A stretch of DNA of 22,200 bases from Thiosulfativibrio sp964387695 (GTDB taxonomy: Bacteria; Pseudomonadota; Gammaproteobacteria; Thiomicrospirales; Thiomicrospiraceae): positions 1-22,200 of the forward strand of contig CAYLXI010000012.1 of the NCBI GenBank assembly GCA_964387695.1, in the 5' to 3' direction. The notes beneath the pieces are model-generated. The model had not been told where the DNA came from and did not search any database. It saw only the letters and a list, made by a program, of their open reading frames with translations. The stretch's first letter is position 1, and each line of letters begins with the position of its first letter. Below, piece after piece: positions 17,296 to 22,200 of this stretch. The translations under genes were made by a program, and so were the position numbers.

Positions 17296-18231
17296 ATGAA
17301 CACGATTGAAATTGCAAAACGAGTTTTTCAAATTGAAGCGGAAGCAATTAAAAATCTTTCGCGGCAATTAGATGATAACTTCTCTAAAAGTATTACCGCT
17401 ATTTTAAATACCCAAGGCAGGTTAGTTATTTGTGGCATGGGAAAATCAGGGCTCATTGGCAAAAAAATTATGGCAACGCTTGCCAGCACAGGCACTCCTT
17501 GCTTTTTTATGCACCCAGGAGAAGCTTTTCATGGCGACCTTGGCATGGTCTCACCCAGTGATATTTTTTTAGCCCTCTCTAACTCTGGTGAAACAGAAGA
17601 AGTTATTAAGCTTTTGCCTTTTTTAAAAGACAACAACAATATCATTATTTCTATGACAGGCAATCCAAACTCGACACTGGCAAGTAACTCACACTTTCAT
17701 CTCAACATTGCCGTACCACAAGAAGCATGCCCGCATCAACTTGCACCCACCTCATCGACTACCGCTACCTTAGTCATGGGAGACGCTCTTGCCGTTGCTT
17801 TAATGGAAGAACGCAACTTTAAACCCCATGATTTTGCCCGTTTTCATCCAGGTGGTAGCCTAGGAAGAAAGCTGCTCACCCGAGTTAAGCATGAAATGCG
17901 TTGCAAAAACCTACCTTTTATTAGTGCCAATGCTCCCATGTCAGAAGTTATTCACGCTATTACTGATGGACGATTAGGACTCTGCATTGTTAACAAAGGT
18001 GCTGGCATTATTACCGACGGCGATTTAAGACGGCACATGGAGCAAGACGCTTTGGCTCTTATGCAAAAAACAGCTCAAGAAATAATGAGTCCCACCCCAA
18101 AAACCATACCCTCTTCTGCCATGCTTTCTGAAGCAGAAGATTACATGCACAGAAACAAAATAACTTCGCTTTTAGTTGAAGAAAATCAAAATATTATCGG
18201 TGTTATTCAAATTTACGACTTAAACAAATAA
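17296..18231 (+). CDS. kdsD: Arabinose-5-phosphate isomerase KdsD (KpsF/GutQ family)
   Basis: It interconverts ribulose-5-phosphate and arabinose-5-phosphate, the precursor of Kdo in LPS. It has 311 residues, a little shorter than E. coli KdsD (328). The SIS domain (about 35-180) shows GMGKSGLIGKK (47-57), ASTGTPCFFMHPGEAFHGDLGM with its two histidines, LSNSGETEE and PHQLAPTSSTTATL. FHPGGSLGRKLL leads into two C-terminal CBS domains with TDGDLRRH between them. The paralogues GutQ and KpsF cannot be excluded from motifs alone, but direct linkage to waaA supports the LPS role. It lies 8 bp after pagL, with AAGG overlapping the pagL stop codon, and 2 bp before waaA, so the three are probably one operon. 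Confidence 0.93.
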   Translation: MNTIEIAKRVFQIEAEAIKNLSRQLDDNFSKSITAILNTQGRLVICGMGKSGLIGKKIMATLASTGTPCFFMHPGEAFHGDLGMVSPSDIFLALSNSGETEEVIKLLPFLKDNNNIIISMTGNPNSTLASNSHFHLNIAVPQEACPHQLAPTSSTTATLVMGDALAVALMEERNFKPHDFARFHPGGSLGRKLLTRVKHEMRCKNLPFISANAPMSEVIHAITDGRLGLCIVNKGAGIITDGDLRRHMEQDALALMQKTAQEIMSPTPKTIPSSAMLSEAEDYMHRNKITSLLVEENQNIIGVIQIYDLNK

Positions 18232-18233
18232 AC

Positions 18234-19526
18234 ATGAACTTAACCAGCTACCGACTCTTACTTGCCTTTTTTTCACCTCTAATTGCCTATTCTGGCTGGA
18301 AACGCTGCCGAAAACATATTGACTCAAAAACCCCTATTAAACATTGCCTTAAGTCTCGATTTGGTTTCAACCCCACCCCTTTTAAAAAAGGCGGCATATG
18401 GATTCATGCGGTATCCGTAGGTGAAACCCGCTCTATTTTCCCTTTGCTTAATAAGCTCCAAAAAGACCACCCGCAACTACCTTTAACCCTTACTAATGGC
18501 TCAACCCAAGGGGCAATTCAGGCTCTAAAGTTTTCGCCTGTTACTATTCAGCATCAAATGATTCCTTACGATTTTACTGGATCTGTTAATCGTTTTTTAA
18601 CACAAATAAACCCTAAACTTGTCATTATGGTAGAAACTGAAATTTGGCCCAATCTTTACCAATCTTGCCATAAACGCAATATTCCAATTATCTTAATTAA
18701 TGCCCGTTTAAAAGAAAAATCTTTTCTTGCCTATCAAAAGTGGGGAGGAAAGCTGGTTAGCAATGCACTGCAACAAACCCATTTTATTGCCAGTCAATTT
18801 GATATAGACACCAAAAGATTACTAGAACTAGGGGCAAAAAAGTCTACCACCAAAACGCTAGGGAACTTAAAATTTGATATTGAGATTTTACCAGGCCTGG
18901 TAAAAAATGCTCAAAATTGGCGCAAAAAACACCATTTAAACAAACGTTTTATCTGGGTCGCCGCCAGCACTCACCAAGACGAAGAGGAACTCATGCTACA
19001 AGCTCACAACCGTCTAACAACAACACAAGCGGACGCACTGTTAATCTTAGTACCTCGTCATGCCAATCGTTTTAAAGCCGTCGCCAAGATTTGCCATAAC
19101 AGCCAATTTAACACCAAGATACACAGCAACAATGAAACTCCTTGTGCCAACACACAAGTTTTTCTTGCCGACAGCGTAGGAGAGCTTATGCACTGGTTTA
19201 GCTTAAGCGATGTTGCCTTTATTGGTGGCAGTCTTGTGCCTTTTGGTGGACATAATATTTTAGAACCCGCCGCATTATCTAAACCTATACTATCTGGCAA
19301 ATGGCACCAAAACTTACAAGCCATGTACGATTCTTTTATTGAAGACCAAGCCATAACCATTGCCAACAACTCAAAAGAACTTGCCGAACAACTTATTGAA
19401 CTGGCAGAAAGTCCAAAAAAACAAGAAAATGCAGGTAAAGCTGCATTTAAATGTTTCAAAAAACAAACAGGAGCGTTAAATAAATTAATGGCAGAAATTA
19501 ACAAAATAATTACGCTAAAAAACTAA
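18234..19526 (+). CDS. waaA: Kdo transferase (3-deoxy-D-manno-octulosonic acid transferase)
   Basis: An inner-membrane-anchored GT30 enzyme that moves Kdo from CMP-Kdo to lipid IVA. It has 430 residues (E. coli WaaA 425). An N-terminal hydrophobic anchor (about 7-21) is followed by IWIHAVSVGE, whose E64 matches the catalytic base (E. coli Glu60). Further family motifs are PYDFTGSVNRFL, ETEIWPN, WVAASTHQDEEE and GGSLVPFGGHNILEPAA. It begins 2 bp after kdsD with no obvious ribosome binding site, so translation is probably coupled. Whether it adds one or two Kdo residues cannot be read from the sequence. It converges on cca with a 78-bp gap in which I see no convincing terminator. Confidence 0.96.
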   Translation: MNLTSYRLLLAFFSPLIAYSGWKRCRKHIDSKTPIKHCLKSRFGFNPTPFKKGGIWIHAVSVGETRSIFPLLNKLQKDHPQLPLTLTNGSTQGAIQALKFSPVTIQHQMIPYDFTGSVNRFLTQINPKLVIMVETEIWPNLYQSCHKRNIPIILINARLKEKSFLAYQKWGGKLVSNALQQTHFIASQFDIDTKRLLELGAKKSTTKTLGNLKFDIEILPGLVKNAQNWRKKHHLNKRFIWVAASTHQDEEELMLQAHNRLTTTQADALLILVPRHANRFKAVAKICHNSQFNTKIHSNNETPCANTQVFLADSVGELMHWFSLSDVAFIGGSLVPFGGHNILEPAALSKPILSGKWHQNLQAMYDSFIEDQAITIANNSKELAEQLIELAESPKKQENAGKAAFKCFKKQTGALNKLMAEINKIITLKN

Positions 19527-19604
19527 AACACCAATACTTGAATTTTTATGACTGTCGCAACTTACCTAGTTTCTGCGCTAGAACATGGGAACAAGAAAAG
19601 TCGT

Positions 19605-20873
19605 TTAACCTTGATTTATAAGAAACCGCTTAATCAAGCCAAGTCTATTCTTTTCAATGGCTTGAGAAATTTCTTTACCTTGATGCCCTTGAGAAATAAT
19701 TATTTTATTATCCACTTTATTTATCTCTTTAGCCACAGAAAGCCAAAACGCTCTTTGGGGATAGTCTTTATTTTCAAATCCTAAACGCCCCTTAGCATCT
19801 GCTTCACAGGCTAACAACACCTTCTCTAAAAACTCTATTGACTTCACCGCCTTACAAGATAGCAACACTTTAAGATAGGTTTTAGGATTTAAATAAGGAT
19901 TGCCGTTTTTATCTAAACCTTGATGAATAACACCGTGCCATTGAGTCACTTTTTCTGCTATAAAACTGATTTTTTTAGGCACTCTATATCTTTGACACAA
20001 GGACTGTACTATTGGCACTCCAGCCTGCTCATGACCATGATGTTTTGGCCATAAATTTTTGGGCGTAACCCCCTTGCCCAAATCATGAACTAAAGCGGCA
20101 AAACGCACATCCAAATCATCGGTTAATTTTGCTGCTTTATCTAACACCATCATGGTATGCACCCCTACACTGCCTTCTGGGTGATGCTCTATGGGCTGAG
20201 TCACTTCATATAAACAATCCAACTCTGGAAATAAAATCGCTAAAGCATTAGATTTTCGTAGGGTTTCAAAAAACAAACTTGGCTTTGATGTTTTTAAAGC
20301 CTTAACCACCTCCTGCCAAACTCTTTCTGGGGTTAAGGCTTTTAACTCCCCTGATGCCGACATAGCCTGCATTAACTGCATAGTATCATCAGCAACTTTA
20401 AAGCCAAATGGTGCTAACTTAGCAACAAAACGAGCGACTCGCAACACTCGAAGCGGATCTTCTGCAAAGGCCTCTGATACATGGCGTAACTGTCGGCTTT
20501 TTAAATCTTCTTGACCCTTATAAGGATCTATTATATTGCCGTACTTGTCTTCAGCCATGGCATTAATCGTTAAATCTCGACGAATTAAATCTTCTTCTAG
20601 GGTGATTGAAGCATCATAAAACACCTCAAAACCATAATACCCTTGTCCTGATTTACGCTCCATTCTAGCTAAAGCATATTCTTCTTTTGTTTTAGGGTGT
20701 AAAAAAACAGGAAAATCCTTACCCACTTGGTGAAATCCTGATGCAAGCATTTTTTGAGGTGAGCTTCCTACCACCAGCCAGTCCTTATCACAAACAGAAA
20801 CATCTAACAAACCATCCCTAACCGCTCCTCCCACTAAGTAAACCTGGGATTCATCAAGATTCATAAAATTCAT
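19605..20873 (-). CDS. cca: CCA-adding tRNA nucleotidyltransferase with HD domain
   Basis: A class II CCA enzyme that builds or repairs the 3' CCA end of tRNAs. It has 422 residues (E. coli Cca 412). GGAVRD is at residues 15-20, the two metal-binding aspartates are D29 and D31 in CDKDW, and RRDLTINA, EDPLRVLRVARF and LTPERVW follow. A C-terminal HD domain contains HTMMVL and HDLGKG (H263, D264), as in E. coli, where this domain has phosphohydrolase activity. The start is uncertain by three residues. An AGGGG lies 2 nt before the first ATG and 11 nt before the second (20864), neither being ideal. It stands alone between convergent waaA and the repeat-bearing gap on its upstream side. Confidence 0.97.
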   Translation of the reverse strand: MNFMNLDESQVYLVGGAVRDGLLDVSVCDKDWLVVGSSPQKMLASGFHQVGKDFPVFLHPKTKEEYALARMERKSGQGYYGFEVFYDASITLEEDLIRRDLTINAMAEDKYGNIIDPYKGQEDLKSRQLRHVSEAFAEDPLRVLRVARFVAKLAPFGFKVADDTMQLMQAMSASGELKALTPERVWQEVVKALKTSKPSLFFETLRKSNALAILFPELDCLYEVTQPIEHHPEGSVGVHTMMVLDKAAKLTDDLDVRFAALVHDLGKGVTPKNLWPKHHGHEQAGVPIVQSLCQRYRVPKKISFIAEKVTQWHGVIHQGLDKNGNPYLNPKTYLKVLLSCKAVKSIEFLEKVLLACEADAKGRLGFENKDYPQRAFWLSVAKEINKVDNKIIISQGHQGKEISQAIEKNRLGLIKRFLINQG

Positions 20874-20884
20874 TACCCCTAATC

Positions 20885-21051
20885 TTTAACCCAAATCCCT
20901 ACTTAGAAAACTGGCATATAGCACCAGCCCTTGCCCGCTATGCATTCACAAAAAATGCTCGCTTAAGGAAGAACTAAGATTTTTTGCAAACGCCTAGCAA
21001 ACAAGCTCTAGCACTCTATATCCAGTTTCTAAGCAGGAACTTGGGTTTAAA
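20885..21051. repeat. Long copy of the dispersed inverted-repeat element (copy 2, MITE-like)
   Basis: A 167-bp element without coding capacity, upstream of cca. The outer arms begin TTTAACCCAA and end TTGGGTTTAAA. Inside them lie the family words CCCTACTTAGAAAACTGG on the left and CCAGTTTCTAAGCAGG on the right. The left half contains a second, smaller hairpin (GCATATAGC with GCTATGC, about 20914-20943). Compared with the 2780-2849 copy, this copy has 78 extra bases (20943-21020), which hold another hairpin. No terminal transposase gene is present, so it would have been moved in trans if it is mobile at all. Confidence 0.75.
20949..20986. repeat. Internal hairpin of the long repeat copy
   Basis: CAAAAAAT (20949-20956) pairs with ATTTTTTG (20979-20986), and inside it CTTA (20962-20965) pairs with TAAG (20975-20978). 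A 5-nt bulge lies on the left and the loop is 9 nt. This hairpin belongs to the 78-nt stretch absent from the short copy at 2780-2849. Confidence 0.55.
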
Positions 21052-21053
21052 AC

Positions 21054-21077
21054 AAAAAAACCGCCCTATTAGGCGGC
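21054..21077 (-). terminator. Rho-independent terminator of the NAD(P)-binding protein gene
   Basis: On the minus strand a GC-rich stem, CCGCC with GGCGG around a 6-nt loop, is followed by seven T residues. It begins 21 bp after the stop codon of the gene at 21098-22063, and it separates that gene from the repeat and cca. Confidence 0.9.
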
Positions 21078-21097
21078 TATTATTCTAATTAAAACGA

Positions 21098-22063
21098 TTA
21101 AACCAACTCTTCCACATTCCGCCCTGCTCCTTGACGCATATCGTTATAACGGGCTCTAATATCGTCTTCCACCAAAGTGTTAGACAACACTTTTTCAAGG
21201 CTGATTGGGATAAAACCAAACTGAGTAGAAAAATCTTGATTTGAAATTAAATCTGCGGATAAATTTAAAGTTTGTTCCGTTGAAATAGAGCTAACAGGAG
21301 AAAACCCTCCTAGTGCTGACATGATTTTAGCATTTAGCTTACACATGGGCAAAACCAAGGCACTCTCTTTTCCTTTAACCTCTTTTACCCTTTCAGCCAA
21401 ATCTTTTAGGCTTAAACGCTCTTCTCCTACTAATTCAAGTTTTTCACCAAAAGTGTTTGAGTTTTTAATCGAACCCACAACCGCTTTAGCAAAATCTCCA
21501 ATCCAAAGTGGCTGAATAAGCGTTTCTGCTTGATAAACAGGCAACAAAGCGACTCGATCAAGCTGAGAAGAAAAGCGACTTGTCGTCTCATCTCTTTCAC
21601 CTATCAATAAACCTGCTTTAAAAATAGTTTCTTCTGCAACCACATTATTAATAATTGCATCTGATTCACCTAATGCGGCTAAATACTTGCTCGTTTGTTG
21701 CATAGAATTAGCACCAATTTGTGACAGATGAATCACTCGTTGAGTACCTGCATGATCTGATGCTTGTTTTATTTTTTGTGTCACTTCAACCAAGTCAGAA
21801 ATCGCAACCGTCTCCGATCCTGCGGTCATATCTGCAATTAAATTAACTAATATATCGCTTCCATCCAACACTTCATTAAGAAGTTCATCTGTCATTTCAG
21901 CTAATTCAACTACTTTTGTATTCTGAAATAAAGAAAATTCACGGTGTCTTTGAGGGCGACGAACACAAACTGAAATTTCATAACCTTGCTTAGACAGATC
22001 GTTTACTATGGCTCGACCTACAAACCCCGTCCCACCCAATACAACAACTTTATTTCCTAACAT
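21098..22063 (-). CDS. Atypical short-chain dehydrogenase-like NAD(P)-binding protein (NDUFA9-like)
   Basis: A 321-residue Rossmann-fold protein of the NAD-dependent epimerase/dehydratase superfamily. The dinucleotide-binding motif is GGTGFVG at residues 10-16, followed by VRRP at the end of strand 2 and NLIAD. The pattern, including IQPLWIGDFAKAVV and an ELVGEERLSLKDLA segment, fits the NDUFA9 (complex I 39-kDa subunit) branch of bacterial proteins usually annotated as complex I-associated or as nucleoside-diphosphate-sugar epimerases. In the YxxxK position it reads Y-L-A-A-L, so the usual catalytic lysine is missing and a binding role is more likely than catalysis. AAGG lies about 10 nt before the start. 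It is monocistronic, with a good promoter and a terminator. The true partner is unknown, and no nuo gene is in view. Confidence 0.8.
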   Translation of the reverse strand: MLGNKVVVLGGTGFVGRAIVNDLSKQGYEISVCVRRPQRHREFSLFQNTKVVELAEMTDELLNEVLDGSDILVNLIADMTAGSETVAISDLVEVTQKIKQASDHAGTQRVIHLSQIGANSMQQTSKYLAALGESDAIINNVVAEETIFKAGLLIGERDETTSRFSSQLDRVALLPVYQAETLIQPLWIGDFAKAVVGSIKNSNTFGEKLELVGEERLSLKDLAERVKEVKGKESALVLPMCKLNAKIMSALGGFSPVSSISTEQTLNLSADLISNQDFSTQFGFIPISLEKVLSNTLVEDDIRARYNDMRQGAGRNVEELV

Positions 22064-22112
22064 AATACTTATACCTTAATTTTCTTTTAACTAAAAACTA
22101 TTCAACTAAAAG

Positions 22113-22141
22113 AGGATAAGAAATCTTCTCGCTAATGTCAA
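22113..22141 (-). promoter_or_regulatory. Sigma-70 promoter of the NAD(P)-binding protein gene
   Basis: On the minus strand, a perfect -35 TTGACA (22141-22136), an exact 17-bp spacer and a -10 TATCCT (22118-22113). Transcription would start near 22106, leaving a leader of about 43 nt. It is the best promoter match I found in the window. Confidence 0.7.
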
Positions 22142-22200
22142 ATTTTACAAACCAATTTAACACTGATTTTTTTGATAAAATACCTCAAACAAACCTTCTA

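Noticed and set aside
19058..19504. 148-codon open frame antisense to waaA
   Set aside because: It lies wholly opposite a clear waaA coding region, has a low-complexity Cys/Ser-rich translation, no ribosome binding site and no recognisable family.
22142..22200. Promoter-like words facing right at the window end
   Set aside because: TTTACA and TAAAAT are 26 bp apart, too far for sigma-70, and no gene start is visible before the edge.

Overview
The window is an AT-rich stretch of a bacterial chromosome, most likely from a gammaproteobacterium. Rep, Cca, Glk, GlgC, HldE, KdsD and WaaA all resemble the enterobacterial proteins in length and motif layout, and the genes make a Gram-negative lipopolysaccharide (LPS) inner core and lipid A. 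A complete internal glycogen cycle with no sugar importer or debranching gene nearby would suit an autotroph or C1/sulfur oxidiser that stores fixed carbon. That lifestyle guess is inference, and I cannot name the genus. I see no tRNA, rRNA, CRISPR array, prophage or transposase.

Layout. Positions 57-638 (minus) hold an MJ0882/YbxB-like methyltransferase. Divergent from it, 710-2743 (plus) is the Rep helicase. Rep converges on a nine-gene minus-strand block that reads from 16517 down to 2856: hldE, gmhA, glk, glgC, a GH57 glycosidase, malQ, glgB, glgA, glgP. Spacing in the block ranges from 17-bp overlaps to gaps of 87 bp. Divergent from hldE, 16637-19526 (plus) carries a PagL-like lipid A deacylase, kdsD and waaA. 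cca (19605-20873, minus) converges on waaA. The last gene (21098-22063, minus) is an atypical NAD(P)-binding short-chain-dehydrogenase-like protein with its own promoter and terminator.

How the genes work together. GlgC makes ADP-glucose, GlgA polymerises it and GlgB branches it. GlgP releases glucose-1-phosphate. MalQ and the GH57 enzyme rework or hydrolyse short and branched glucans, and Glk rephosphorylates the free glucose that MalQ releases. HldE and GmhA make ADP-heptose precursors, KdsD makes the precursor of Kdo, WaaA attaches Kdo to lipid A, and the PagL-like protein may trim lipid A in the outer membrane. So an ADP-sugar storage module and an ADP-sugar/Kdo surface module lie back to back around one divergent region (16518-16636).

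The most unusual structure is a small dispersed inverted-repeat family. A 167-bp copy lies at 20885-21051, a 70-bp shorter copy at 2780-2849, and a one-arm remnant at 5412-5431 ends 1 bp before the glgA stop codon. I found no large unknown system. Other points for a second look are the GH57 gene standing where a debranching enzyme is expected, a Trp at the position of the E. coli GlgC activator Lys39, and an altered catalytic triad and an N-terminal extension in the PagL-like protein.
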